A stretch of 64,000 nt of DNA, taken from contig NZ_BBIQ01000005.1 of the NCBI RefSeq assembly GCF_000730565.1, positions 62,001-126,000 on the forward strand. The letters are read 5' to 3'. The translations under genes were made by a program, and so were the position numbers. Positions 1 to 9,194 of the stretch are shown piece after piece. Origin of the DNA: Pseudomonas fulva NBRC 16637 = DSM 17717. GTDB lineage: Bacteria; Pseudomonadota; Gammaproteobacteria; Pseudomonadales; Pseudomonadaceae. Position 1 is the stretch's first letter. Every line of letters starts with the position of its first letter. The notes beneath the pieces were generated by a model. It saw only the letters and a list, made by a program, of their open reading frames with translations. It made no database searches and had not been told where the DNA came from.

Positions 1-1
1 C

Positions 2-181
2 CCAGGCTACAACCTGTACATGGACATTCAACAGGCCATCAACTTCAAGCTGCTTGAGCGGTTCTCGAAAATCGGCGCCAAGTTCGCCGTACCGGTGCGG
101 GCCATCAAGGTTACGGCGCTGCCGCAGGAGGCGAACGTGCATGCGCAAGGGCGAGACAACCTGGGTATGCGGGGGGCTTGA
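2..181 (+). CDS. Mechanosensitive ion channel (MscS family), C-terminal fragment
   Basis: Only the last 59 codons are present; the gene begins left of the window. The readable part contains YNLYMDIQQAINFKLLERF followed by KFAVPVRAIKV, which is typical of the cytoplasmic beta/alpha-beta end of MscS-like channels that open under membrane tension. The final twenty or so residues are polar and poorly conserved in the family. The TGA stop at 179-181 is followed by two hairpins. The family call rests on a short tail, so the exact subfamily cannot be given. Confidence 0.7.
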   Translation, partial: PGYNLYMDIQQAINFKLLERFSKIGAKFAVPVRAIKVTALPQEANVHAQGRDNLGMRGA

Positions 182-182
182 G

Positions 183-233
183 AGCGTCACCTGTGACGCT
201 TGAACGTGGCAGCGGACCCGGCGGTCCGCTGCC
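183..233 (+). terminator. Two consecutive hairpins after the channel gene
   Basis: The first is an 8-bp stem AGCGTCAC/GTGACGCT with a 2-nt loop (183-200). The second is an 11-bp perfect stem GGCAGCGGACC/GGTCCGCTGCC with loop CGGC (208-233). There is no strong U-run, so termination is plausible but not certain. The gap up to 326 holds nothing else recognisable. Confidence 0.4.
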
Positions 234-325
234 CTGCCGTCTCACATAGGCTCATCACCATTGACCTTGCCCAGTTCGGCACCGGTCATCGGTTGCGGTG
301 AGCCGCACTGCCCACCGATTCCCTT

Positions 326-3300
326 TCAAAGCGTTTGCGAGGCACGACAGAGTGACTCAATGGCGCCTACCAGCTCGTCGTAGTGCACGGGCTTGGTCAG
401 TTGCAGGTCGAAGTGCGCGACCCGACCCTCCCGGCTTGGCGGGCTGACCCCATAGCCACTCAACGCGATTGCAGGCGTCGCCTGATACTGAGCTTGTTCA
501 CGAATCGCCGTGATGAATGCGTGCCCGTCCATTTCAGGCATGCCGATATCGGTCAGTATCACATCGAACCGGTGCCCTCCCACATTCTCCAGCGCCTCAA
601 CCGGATTGAGGAACGTAGTAACGTGGGCGTCTTCCATTTCCAGCAGCATCCGCATGACGTCCACAACGTCCGCAGAATCGTCTACCAGCAAGACATGAAC
701 GCCCTTCAGCCTGCCTTCACTGGGCCCAGCGTCTGAGTTGGCTGCGCCCTTCCCAAGGGTGCGCTGCGACAGCGGTAGCTGGACACTGAATGTTGAACCA
801 AGCCCCAGCCCCGCCGAGTGTGCGCTCACAGTACCGCCATGGGCCTGCACCAGTTGCTTGACCAGTGACAACCCGATGCCCAGGCCGTCACCGTGATGAC
901 GGGTGTGGTGGGGCTGCCGAAACAGCTCGAAGATGTCTGTCACATCATCTGCAGACAGGCCAGGGCCGTTGTCGCTGACAGCCAAACGCACGTTTTTTTC
1001 GGTAAGCGAGAGCTCGACCGTGACCCATGCCTGCGGGCCGCTGAACTTCAGGGCATTGTTGATCAGGTTCCAGATGATCTGCTCGAGACGCGTCGCATCA
1101 CCATAAACCACCATCGGACCGCGCGGTTCGGGCAGTACGAGGAGGATCCGGGCCGTGGGGTACTCCTCAATGGCCATGGCATGTATCGACTTGAGCATAT
1201 CGGCCAGATCCAGAAGCTCTTTCTTGAGCATGAGCTTTCCGGTCCGCAGGCGAGCGACGTCTAGCAAATCATCGATGATGCGGGTCTGGCTGGTCACTGC
1301 GTCGTTGATCACGGCAAGCGCCTTGCCACCCTTGGCCGTGTACTGCACGGCAGGCAGTCGGCGCAATATCTCGGCATTGAGCTGAATGAGGTTCAGCGGA
1401 TGCTTGAGCTCGTGCGACATGAAGGCGAAGAACTCATCCTTGAGCAAGCTGCTGGTACGTGTCTCAGCCAGGCGCTTGCCCTGTTCATCCTGCAGGTGCT
1501 TCTGCCCCGTCATATCACGGGCAATCTTCACGTACCCCGGGGTATCACCACGCAAGCGCGCCGTTTCCCCGCTGCAGTACAAGCGGCTCCCGTCGCGACG
1601 CAAATGCCAGCGCTCGTCTTCGGCACGCCCATTTACCTGGGCTTTGCGCAATTCGGCTTCAGGTACACCAGCAGCTCGATCCTGGTCCGTGAACAGCACG
1701 TCGAAATGGCTGCCGGCAATCTGCTCGGCGCTGTGGCCGAAGATAGACTCCGCACCGCGATTCCACTCACAGATGACGCCGTTGCCGTCCAGGATGATGA
1801 TGGCAAAGTCCTGGGTGCTTTCCGCTACCAGTCGCATGCGCTCCTGTCCCAGGCGCAGGTCCTGTTCAGCTTCACGCCGTTTGGTGATGTCGATGAACGT
1901 GAGCACCGTACCGTCGATGTGGTCCTCGCTCGAGCGATAAGGCAACAGGCGAGCGATGTACCAGCGCCGGTCACTGCTACTGACCTCCCGTTCCCTGACG
2001 GTCAGCGATTGATGAACCGCAGCCGCGTCTTCGGTCATTTTCGGATAATCGAGCCGATGGGTGATATCCAGCAGCGAACGGCCCGTGTCCGTCTGGCGCA
2101 TGCTGAAGATGTCTTGCGCTCTCGGCGTGAACCAGCGGATATGCATGTTGCGATCCACGAACACTGTGGCGATGTCGGTAGAAGCGATCAGGTTGGCCAA
2201 GTAGTCGTTGATCTTGTCGGTTTCTTCGACCTTGCTCTTGAGCTCGAAATTGACCGTGAGCAATTCTTCGTTGATCGACTGAAGCTCTTCCTTACGGGTT
2301 TCCAGCTCTTCGGTAGCCAAGCGCAGCTCTTGGTTGGTGGCTTGCAGTTCTTCGTTGGAAGCTTCTAACGCTTCGCTGGAGACTTCCGACTGTTCGATGG
2401 TTTCCTGCAGGTGCAGCTTGGTGCGATGCAGCTCGCTCTCCAGGCTCGTCATCACCTGATTTTGATTTTGCTCGACGGGGATGTTGGCGGCGACATTGGC
2501 GCGGAAAATCCGGTTGCGTTTATCGACCGCCTTGAACAGCTCCGGGCACAGGTCAGCAGACTCCGAGGAGCCCATGAACAGGTAGCCGCCAGGGCGCAGC
2601 GCGAAATAGAACATCTGCAGCATTTGTTTCTGGATCTCGCGATCCAGATAGATGAGCACGTTGCGACACACGATCAGGTCTACCTGTGAGAAAGGCGGGT
2701 CGCAAAGCAAGCTGTGCCTGGCGAACAGAACCTTCTCACGAATTTCCTTCCTTACCCGGTAGTGATCGTTCTCCTTGGCGAAGTACTGGCGCAGGCGCGT
2801 GGTTGATACATCGGTGATGATCGCCTCGGGGTAGATCCCCGCGCGACCTATGGCAATCGCACGCTCGTCGATGTCGGTGGCAAATACCTGCAGCTTGAGC
2901 AGAGCAGGCTCAAGTTTGCGGTGTTCGGCACACAGTATCGCCAGGCTGTAGGCCTCTTCTCCCGTTGAGCAGCCAGCGGACCAGATTCGCACGTCTTCAC
3001 GCTTGTCCTCAGGGCCACCTGGGTTCAAGACAACGCTCAATACCAAGCGCTCGAGCGCCTCGAAGGCTTCCCGGTCGCGAAAATAGTTCGTCACACCGAT
3101 CAGCAGGTCTTCGAGCAGGTTCTTTGCCTCATCAGGGTGCTGCTCAAGATGACGCAGGTAGCTCGGCAGGTCGGCCCGGCCAGTGATCTGCAAGCGGCGT
3201 TCGATGCGCCGTATGACCGTCGCGCGCTTGTAGTGCTGGAAATCGTACCCGGTACAGTTGCGCAGGGTCATGAGAATGTCCTGCAGCGCCTGCTCGCTAT

Positions 3301-3982
3301 CCTCTCCCGCTTGCGCAGCGTTGGCTTGGATTCCGGCCTCTGCATCGGCGACACGGATGCTGCGCATGCCCATCCAGAAACCGAGCAGTTTTTGCGGTAT
3401 GTCGGCTACCGGCAGTATCGCATCGACCAGTCCGGTGGCAATGGCAGCCAGCGGCATCCCGTCGAATTCGGCATCGGCCGGGCTCTGCACCAAGGTGATG
3501 CCACCTTGCTCCTTGATACGCGACAAGCCCACTGCACCATCACTGCCTGCACCGGAAAGCACTACACAGAAACTTCGCTGCTTGTGCACATCGGCCAGAT
3601 CACGGAAGAACAAATCGATGGCGACATGCTTTCCCGAAGGCCGCGAAGAGGGAACGACCTTGAGGTGGCCGTCAGTCATGATCAGTTGCCAGGCAGGTGA
3701 AATGACATAGACGTGATCGGGCTCGATGGGCACGCAGCTGTTTACCTGTACGACCGGCATGGAAGTCGCGGCCCGAATGATCCCGTCCGCGACGCGCTGA
3801 TGATCGGGCGAGAGGTGCAGCACGATGACGAATGCCATGCCGCTCTCAGCCGGCATGTGTTCGAAGAAAACCTTGAGCGCGGCGATACCGCCTGCCGAGG
3901 CACCAATGCCTACCACCGGAAACCCAAGCTGGCTGGGTACGGTTCGATCTGTGTTGGCGGCGGTGCTGGACGGGCTGTTCAT
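326..3982 (-). CDS. CheB-CheR-PAS-PAS-histidine kinase-receiver hybrid protein
   Basis: This is a 1218-residue cytoplasmic signalling protein. The domains in order are roughly: CheB methylesterase 20-205 (Ser29 in GASAGG, later SGAGSDGAVG with the catalytic Asp), CheR methyltransferase 230-490 (GCSTGEEAYS for AdoMet), a long EEL/NQEL coiled coil 505-600, two PAS domains about 610-855, a HisKA H-box FMSHELKHPL near 885, HATPase, and a C-terminal receiver with DD, phospho-acceptor D in LTDIGMP and K in LTKPV. I chose the ATG at 3982 because AGGA lies about 7 bases before it; an upstream in-frame start at 4102 would add 40 residues with no good ribosome site. No chemoreceptor gene is nearby. The domains are clear; the signal and output are unknown. 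Confidence 0.9.
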   Translation of the reverse strand: MNSPSSTAANTDRTVPSQLGFPVVGIGASAGGIAALKVFFEHMPAESGMAFVIVLHLSPDHQRVADGIIRAATSMPVVQVNSCVPIEPDHVYVISPAWQLIMTDGHLKVVPSSRPSGKHVAIDLFFRDLADVHKQRSFCVVLSGAGSDGAVGLSRIKEQGGITLVQSPADAEFDGMPLAAIATGLVDAILPVADIPQKLLGFWMGMRSIRVADAEAGIQANAAQAGEDSEQALQDILMTLRNCTGYDFQHYKRATVIRRIERRLQITGRADLPSYLRHLEQHPDEAKNLLEDLLIGVTNYFRDREAFEALERLVLSVVLNPGGPEDKREDVRIWSAGCSTGEEAYSLAILCAEHRKLEPALLKLQVFATDIDERAIAIGRAGIYPEAIITDVSTTRLRQYFAKENDHYRVRKEIREKVLFARHSLLCDPPFSQVDLIVCRNVLIYLDREIQKQMLQMFYFALRPGGYLFMGSSESADLCPELFKAVDKRNRIFRANVAANIPVEQNQNQVMTSLESELHRTKLHLQETIEQSEVSSEALEASNEELQATNQELRLATEELETRKEELQSINEELLTVNFELKSKVEETDKINDYLANLIASTDIATVFVDRNMHIRWFTPRAQDIFSMRQTDTGRSLLDITHRLDYPKMTEDAAAVHQSLTVREREVSSSDRRWYIARLLPYRSSEDHIDGTVLTFIDITKRREAEQDLRLGQERMRLVAESTQDFAIIILDGNGVICEWNRGAESIFGHSAEQIAGSHFDVLFTDQDRAAGVPEAELRKAQVNGRAEDERWHLRRDGSRLYCSGETARLRGDTPGYVKIARDMTGQKHLQDEQGKRLAETRTSSLLKDEFFAFMSHELKHPLNLIQLNAEILRRLPAVQYTAKGGKALAVINDAVTSQTRIIDDLLDVARLRTGKLMLKKELLDLADMLKSIHAMAIEEYPTARILLVLPEPRGPMVVYGDATRLEQIIWNLINNALKFSGPQAWVTVELSLTEKNVRLAVSDNGPGLSADDVTDIFELFRQPHHTRHHGDGLGIGLSLVKQLVQAHGGTVSAHSAGLGLGSTFSVQLPLSQRTLGKGAANSDAGPSEGRLKGVHVLLVDDSADVVDVMRMLLEMEDAHVTTFLNPVEALENVGGHRFDVILTDIGMPEMDGHAFITAIREQAQYQATPAIALSGYGVSPPSREGRVAHFDLQLTKPVHYDELVGAIESLCRASQTL

Positions 3983-4198
3983 CGTTGGTTCCTGTCTGAA
4001 AACATCCACGAAGTGACGTGGTTTTCCTGTATGACCCCCGTCAAGCGCCGGAACACCCGCAAAAAACCGCATGCCCTGCCAGGCGGTCGGTTGGCACTTC
4101 ATCGCCCTAGGGAAAGGCCCGTTCGTCGCCTACAGGGCACGGCGTGGTAGTGCAGCCTGACGAACACTACGAGGACACCTCATAAAAGGAGCTTCATC

Positions 4199-4642
4199 AT
4201 GACAATGCTAAAACCTTCTTCCTTGCTGCTTGCACTCTGCCTGGGTGCGTCCGCGCCAATGGTCATGGCAGCTACCAACATGAACGATCAGCACACCCCC
4301 AGCATGCAGTCGGGTGATCACGGGACCATGAATGGCACCGGCGGCGCTACCGGTTCCGGCACCCCAGGGGACGGCATGGGTACCGGCAGTGGCACCGGAA
4401 GCAATGGTACGGACGCCACGGGTGGCGATGGCACAACCTCAGGCCCGGGTACCGGTAGTGGGGCGAACACGGGTCCCGGCGGCACCGGGAGTGGCTCAGG
4501 CATGGGCGGTACCGGGAGCGGCGACATGGGCGGTAGAGGCGACATGGGCGGCAGCGGAGGTACCGGTATGGGCAGTGGGACCGGGAGCGGCGGTACAGGT
4601 GGCGGTACGGGCGGCGCAGGCGGCTCGGGTGGTGGTAGCTGA
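4199..4642 (+). CDS. Secreted glycine/serine/threonine-rich low-complexity protein
   Basis: The 147-residue product has an N-terminal signal peptide (MTMLKPSSLLLALCLGASAPMVMA, cleavage after about residue 24-25). Its mature part is almost only Gly, Ser, Thr and a few Asp/Met, in GTGSG- and GGTGMGSG-like repeats to the end. AAAGGAG sits 8 bases before the ATG. No domain is recognisable. The composition suggests a disordered or surface-exposed periplasmic or secreted protein. The DNA is a run of GGTACCGG/GGCAGTGG-like repeats, so length is likely to vary between strains. Open frames on the other strand are by-products of this repeat composition. Confidence 0.75.
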   Translation: MTMLKPSSLLLALCLGASAPMVMAATNMNDQHTPSMQSGDHGTMNGTGGATGSGTPGDGMGTGSGTGSNGTDATGGDGTTSGPGTGSGANTGPGGTGSGSGMGGTGSGDMGGRGDMGGSGGTGMGSGTGSGGTGGGTGGAGGSGGGS

Positions 4643-4697
4643 TCATCAGGGGTACTTGATCATCGCAAAGGCTCACCGAGCCTGATACCTGGAATCT

Positions 4698-4718
4698 AAG
4701 GGCTGCTTCGCAGCCCTT
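4698..4718 (+). terminator. Hairpin after the glycine-rich gene
   Basis: A 9-bp perfect stem AAGGGCTGC/GCAGCCCTT closes a TTC loop and is followed by CCTG. The position between the glycine-rich gene and the MFS gene and the A-rich/T-rich stem ends fit a rho-independent terminator. Confidence 0.6.
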
Positions 4719-4753
4719 CCTGTAAACGGCAGCGATAGAGGCTCGAGGCTGGC

Positions 4754-6232
4754 GTGACGACTAAACCTAGACACGGCACACATGCCAGCAGCCCCGATCA
4801 GCGGCTCTACAGCACGGATATTCCTGCCCGCCTTGATCGACTGCCATGGACCCGGTTTCACACGTTGCTGGTGGTGGCGCTTGGCATCACGTGGCTACTG
4901 GACGGCCTGGAAGTCACCCTTGCCGGGTCACTGGCCGGCGCCCTGAAGGACAGCCCTGCTCTGGCCATGAGCAACCGCGACGTTGGTCTGGCTGGCGCCA
5001 TCTACATCGCAGGGGCGGTGCTCGGCGCACTCTTTTTCGGATGGCTGACCGACCGCCTGGGCCGGCGCAAACTGTTCTTCATCACCCTGGCGCTCTACAT
5101 CGGGGCCACCGCAGCCACGGCATTTTCCTGGAACCTGTGGAGCTTTCTGGCATTTCGCTTTCTCACAGGCGCGGGCATAGGTGGGGAATATACGGCCATC
5201 AATTCGACCATCCAGGAGTTCACCCCAGCGCGCTACAGGGGCTGGGTCGATCTGACCATCAACGGCACATTCTGGCTCGGCGCTGCGCTGGGTGCAGTGG
5301 GCGCCATCGTGCTTCTGGACCCGTCGATCGCGAACGGCGACCTCGGATGGCGCCTCTGTTTCGGCACCGGCGCCGCGTTGGGATTGCTGATCATGCTGAT
5401 GCGGCTGTGGGTGCCGGAGAGCCCGCGGTGGCTGATGATTCACGATCAGCCCGAAGCTGCTGAGCGTATAGTGGCCGATATCGAGCGCAAGTGCCGCGCT
5501 CAAGGCTTGAGACTGCCTGCGGTAGATGTTCCGCCCCTGCAATTGCGTGCCAGGCATCACACGCCTTTGCCCGAGATCTTTCACAGCCTGTTCGTGGTCC
5601 ACAGACGCCGGGCCATGGTAGGCCTGACGCTGCTCACGGCGCAGGCGTTTTTCTACAATGCCATCTTCTTCACCTATGCCCTGGTGCTGACCGATTTCTA
5701 CGATGTGCCCTCCTCCAGCGTTGGCTGGTATGTCTTGCCGTTCGCGCTCGGCAACTTCTGTGGCCCGCTGTTGCTCGGGCGGCTGTTCGATGTGCTGGGG
5801 CGGCGTATCATGATCAGCGCCACGTATGCCCTGTCGGGCATACTGCTGACCCTGAGCGGCTACCTGTTCGAACAGGGGATGATCGATGCCATCGAGCAAA
5901 CGATCGCCTGGATGGTGATCTTTTTCTTCGCATCGGCTGCGGCCAGCTCTGCCTACCTTACTGTCGCAGAAACCTTCCCGCTGGAGATCCGCGCTCTGGC
6001 CATTGCCGTGTTCTATGCATTCGGCACAGGGCTCGGTGGCATGGTGGGGCCGACGTTGTTCGGTGCCTTGATCGAATCGGGCGAGCGCACCCAGGTCTGG
6101 TATGGGTATCTGCTCGGCGCCGCGCTCATGCTGGTAGCGGCATTCGTTCAGGCCGTTTACGGCGTAGCCGCAGAGCGCCGGTCACTGGAGCACGTTGCCC
6201 GTCCCCTTTCTCAGGTGGAGTCCGCCGATTAA
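4754..6232 (+). CDS. MFS transporter, sugar-porter-like
   Basis: The 492-residue polytopic inner-membrane protein has about 12 predicted membrane helices. The MFS loop motif GWLTDRLGRRKLFF follows helix 2, RFLTGAGIGGEYTAINS is in helices 4-5, and PESPRWLM precedes the central loop, a pattern typical of the sugar/metabolite porter branch. It probably moves a small organic solute with protons; the substrate cannot be read. Translation starts at a GTG (4754) about 36 residues before the first hydrophobic segment. It stands alone between the glycine-rich gene and the small charged gene. Confidence 0.85.
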   Translation: MTTKPRHGTHASSPDQRLYSTDIPARLDRLPWTRFHTLLVVALGITWLLDGLEVTLAGSLAGALKDSPALAMSNRDVGLAGAIYIAGAVLGALFFGWLTDRLGRRKLFFITLALYIGATAATAFSWNLWSFLAFRFLTGAGIGGEYTAINSTIQEFTPARYRGWVDLTINGTFWLGAALGAVGAIVLLDPSIANGDLGWRLCFGTGAALGLLIMLMRLWVPESPRWLMIHDQPEAAERIVADIERKCRAQGLRLPAVDVPPLQLRARHHTPLPEIFHSLFVVHRRRAMVGLTLLTAQAFFYNAIFFTYALVLTDFYDVPSSSVGWYVLPFALGNFCGPLLLGRLFDVLGRRIMISATYALSGILLTLSGYLFEQGMIDAIEQTIAWMVIFFFASAAASSAYLTVAETFPLEIRALAIAVFYAFGTGLGGMVGPTLFGALIESGERTQVWYGYLLGAALMLVAAFVQAVYGVAAERRSLEHVARPLSQVESAD

Positions 6233-6314
6233 AAGGGCCACCGCCCGTCCGCCAACCGGCACTTGAGCGCGTGCTGGCCTTCAACCCTATATCCATCAGA
6301 GAGGAGCGGCGACC

Positions 6315-6695
6315 ATGGCACGCGGCGACAAAGACAAGTACACCCAAGAGCAAAAGCGCAAAGCCGAGCACATCGAGCAAAGTTACGAGGACAAAGGGCT
6401 CTCCAAGGACAAAGCCGAGGCGCGCGCCTGGGCTACGGTGAACAAGCAATCCGGTGGGGGCGACAAGCAAGGTGGCTCTGGCAGCAAGACCAGCAGTACA
6501 GACAAGGAAAGCGCACGTTCGGACTCTGCCAAACGAGCTGCCAAGACCCGTGAGGGGCACGCGCGCAACAGCTCGGCTTCCCTCGAATCGCAGACCAAGG
6601 AAAGTCTGCTCAAGGAGGCACGCAGCAAGGACATCAAGGGCCGCTCGACCATGACCAAGGCCGAGTTGATCGAAGCGCTGCGCAAGCACGGTTGA
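6315..6695 (+). CDS. Small highly charged protein with Rho-N-like C-terminus (often annotated plasmid stabilization protein)
   Basis: The 126-residue product is very rich in Lys, Ser, Glu and Gln. The N-terminal half has KRKAEHIEQSYEDKGLSKDKAEARAWA-type helices, the middle is Gly/Ser/Lys linker, and the C-terminus (about 92-125, ESLLKEARSKDIKGRSTMTK then AELIEALRKH) resembles the SAP/Rho N-terminal fold that contacts nucleic acid. GAGAGGAG lies 8 bases before the ATG, and CTATATC at 6287-6293 resembles a sigma-S-type -10 element. It may bind DNA or RNA under stress; the plasmid-stabilisation label has no support here. Confidence 0.8.
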   Translation: MARGDKDKYTQEQKRKAEHIEQSYEDKGLSKDKAEARAWATVNKQSGGGDKQGGSGSKTSSTDKESARSDSAKRAAKTREGHARNSSASLESQTKESLLKEARSKDIKGRSTMTKAELIEALRKHG

Positions 6696-6802
6696 TTTGC
6701 ACGAACGGGTTATTCCGGTCGGCTGAACCGCTTCAAGTCCGTTGAAACTTTAGTATTCCCTGTCAAGTCCAGAACTTATCCGAGACGCGGCAGGAGAAGA
6801 CA

Positions 6803-8590
6803 ATGAGCGGCACTGTAGGCGATTTTCTGGTCGAGCGGCTGTACCAATGGGGCGTACGCCGCATCTTTGGTTACCCGGGCGACGGGATCAACGGTGTGTT
6901 CGGCGCCCTGAACCGCGCGGGCGGCAAGATCGAATTCATCCAGGCCCGGCACGAAGAGATGGCTGCCTTCATGGCCAGTGCCCACGCCAAGTTCACTGGC
7001 GAGCTGGGCGTCTGCATCGCGACGTCCGGCCCGGGTGCTTCGCATCTGCTGACCGGTTTGTACGACGCGCGCATGGACCATCAGCCGGTGCTGGCCATCG
7101 TGGGCCAGCAGGCGCGCGCAGCCTTGGGCGGTCACTATCAGCAGGAGCTGGACCTGGTCTCGATGTTCAAGGACGTCGCTGGTGCGTTCGTGCAACAGGC
7201 ATCCACGCCTGAACAGGTACGTCATCTGGTAGACCGCGCCGTGCGCACGGCCGTTGGAGAGCGACGTGTGACTGCCGTGATTCTGCCCAACGATCTGCAG
7301 GACCTGCCCTACGAAGACCCGCCCCGCGCCCATGGCACCGTTCATTCGGGCGTTGGTTACAGTAAACCCAAGGTGGTTCCCTTCGATGCTGACCTGCAAC
7401 GCGCCGCCGATGTGCTCAACGCCGGACGCAAGGTCGCCATCCTGGTCGGGGCCGGCGCGCTGGGTGCCAGTGACGAGGTAGCCGCAGTGGCCGAGCAACT
7501 GGGTGCTGGCGTTGCCAAGGCCTTACTGGGCAAGGGCGTGCTGCCCGATGAGCTGCCGTGGGTGACTGGCGCCATCGGCCTGCTCGGGACGGAGCCGAGT
7601 TACAAGTTGATGGCCGAATGTGACACGCTGCTGATGATTGGTTCTGGCTTCCCGTATTCCGAATTCCTACCCAAGGAAGGTCAGGCGCGCGGCGTGCAAA
7701 TCGACCTGCAACCCGACATGCTCAGCCTGCGTTATCCCATGGAGGTGAACCTGGTCGGTGACGCGGCGCAGACGTTGCAGGCATTACTACCTTTGCTGCA
7801 CGCGCGCCCTGATCACAGCTGGCGCAAGAAAATCGAGAAGTGGCGCGCCAGCTGGGACAAGACATTGACCAAACGCGCTTTGGTCAAGGCCGACCCGATC
7901 AACCCGCAGCGAGTGGTGCATGAGCTCTCCCCGCGCCTGCCGGACCAAGCGATCATATCCAGTGATTCAGGTTCGTGCGCCAACTGGTACGCCCGTGATC
8001 TGATGATCCGCGAAGGGATGCAGTGTTCCTTGTCGGGGGGCCTGGCCTGCATGGGTGCGGCCGTACCTTACGCCATTGCTGCCAAGTTCGCCCATCCGAC
8101 CCGGCCGGTGATCGCCATGGTGGGCGACGGCGCCATGCAGATGAACAACCTCGCCGAACTGATCACAGTGGCCAAATACTGGCAGCAGTGGGAAAACCCC
8201 ACGTGGATCTGCGCGGTGTTCAACAACGAAGACCTCAACCAGGTGACCTGGGAGCAGCGCGTGATGGAGGGCGATCCGAAGTTCGAAGCCTCTCAGTCGA
8301 TCCCTGATGTGCCTTATCACTTGTTCGCCATATCGATTGGTCTTGAGGGTATCTACGTCGAGCGTGAAGAAGATGTCGCTCCCGCTTGGGAGCGTGCCTT
8401 GGCGGCCGATCGCCCAGTCCTGATCGAGTTCAAGACGGACCCCAACGTAGCGCCACTGCCACCGCACCTGAAACTTGAGCAGGCCAGGAAGTTTGCGACC
8501 ACCTTGCTCAAGGGTGACCCGGATGAAGCCGGCGTGATCGTGCAGACCGCCAAGCAAGTGCTGAGCGCGGTGCTTCCAGGCAAGAAATGA
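6803..8590 (+). CDS. Thiamine-pyrophosphate-dependent enzyme (pyruvate oxidase/acetolactate synthase-like)
   Basis: The 595-residue protein has the three TPP-enzyme domains: pyrimidine-binding about 1-175 (GYPGDGINGVFG, catalytic Glu in QARHEEMAAF, ATSGPGASHL), a central domain 190-330 (AILVGAGALGA), and a PP-binding domain 365-555 with MVGDGAMQMNNLAEL holding the GDG...NN metal/TPP motif. It most likely decarboxylates a 2-oxo acid such as pyruvate, as in PoxB-type enzymes. It lacks an obvious PoxB membrane-binding tail, so it could be a soluble variant. GGCAGGAGAAGACA precedes the ATG. The next gene, an oxidoreductase subunit, follows 97 bases later. Confidence 0.85.
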   Translation: MSGTVGDFLVERLYQWGVRRIFGYPGDGINGVFGALNRAGGKIEFIQARHEEMAAFMASAHAKFTGELGVCIATSGPGASHLLTGLYDARMDHQPVLAIVGQQARAALGGHYQQELDLVSMFKDVAGAFVQQASTPEQVRHLVDRAVRTAVGERRVTAVILPNDLQDLPYEDPPRAHGTVHSGVGYSKPKVVPFDADLQRAADVLNAGRKVAILVGAGALGASDEVAAVAEQLGAGVAKALLGKGVLPDELPWVTGAIGLLGTEPSYKLMAECDTLLMIGSGFPYSEFLPKEGQARGVQIDLQPDMLSLRYPMEVNLVGDAAQTLQALLPLLHARPDHSWRKKIEKWRASWDKTLTKRALVKADPINPQRVVHELSPRLPDQAIISSDSGSCANWYARDLMIREGMQCSLSGGLACMGAAVPYAIAAKFAHPTRPVIAMVGDGAMQMNNLAELITVAKYWQQWENPTWICAVFNNEDLNQVTWEQRVMEGDPKFEASQSIPDVPYHLFAISIGLEGIYVEREEDVAPAWERALAADRPVLIEFKTDPNVAPLPPHLKLEQARKFATTLLKGDPDEAGVIVQTAKQVLSAVLPGKK

Positions 8591-8687
8591 CAAGGGCTTG
8601 GCGCTTGGGATGAACGTTCCGGGCGCCTGACCAGTCGCACTCCATAGACACAGCCTACTGTGCGCAATCGAACCGTGAGGACCTACC

Positions 8688-9194
8688 ATGACTGCACTCC
8701 CTGAACAGGGCGCTGCACAGCAGACCCTGAACTTCACCCTCAATGGCCAACCCCAGGCCCTGACAGTACAACCCTGGACCACCCTGCTCGACCTGTTGCG
8801 TGAGCAGCTGGACCTGGTGGGCACCAAGAAAGGTTGCGACCATGGCCAATGCGGCGCCTGCACCGTGCTGCGCGACGGCCGCCGGGTGAACGCTTGCCTG
8901 ACCCTGGCCGTGATGTGCGAAGGTGCCGACCTCGTCACCATCGAAGGCCTGGCCGAGGGTGACCAACTGCACCCCATGCAGCAGGCATTCATCATTCAGG
9001 ACGCCTTCCAGTGCGGTTACTGCACCCCTGGCCAGATCTGCTCGGCCGTGGGCCTCGCCAATGAAGGTCACGCCCATACCCGTGCCGACATCCGCGAGCA
9101 GATGAGCGGCAACCTTTGCCGCTGCGGCGCTTACAGCAACATCGTGGCCGCCGTCGAACAGGCCCTGCCGCTGATCAAGAGGGCACGCACATGA
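8688..9194 (+). CDS. (2Fe-2S) subunit of a xanthine dehydrogenase-family aldehyde oxidoreductase (PaoA-like)
   Basis: The 168-residue subunit carries two [2Fe-2S] clusters. The N-terminal plant-ferredoxin type site is GCDHGQCGACTV plus a later Cys, and the C-terminal site is QCGYCTPGQ with NLCRCGAY. It passes electrons from the molybdenum subunit to the FAD subunit. Unlike periplasmic PaoA it has no twin-arginine leader; the protein begins almost directly with the ferredoxin fold, and no in-frame start upstream supplies one. GTGAGGACCTACC precedes the ATG. Its stop overlaps the next start by four bases (ATGA). Confidence 0.92.
   Translation: MTALPEQGAAQQTLNFTLNGQPQALTVQPWTTLLDLLREQLDLVGTKKGCDHGQCGACTVLRDGRRVNACLTLAVMCEGADLVTIEGLAEGDQLHPMQQAFIIQDAFQCGYCTPGQICSAVGLANEGHAHTRADIREQMSGNLCRCGAYSNIVAAVEQALPLIKRART

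Noticed and set aside
4318..4685. Pro/Arg/Val-rich frames overlapping the glycine-rich gene
   Set aside because: They are by-products of the GGN-repeat DNA; only the + frame at 4199 has a ribosome site and signal peptide.
6128..6689. Minus-strand frame across the MFS end and the small charged gene
   Set aside because: It spans two plus-strand genes with clear starts; no own ribosome site or domain.
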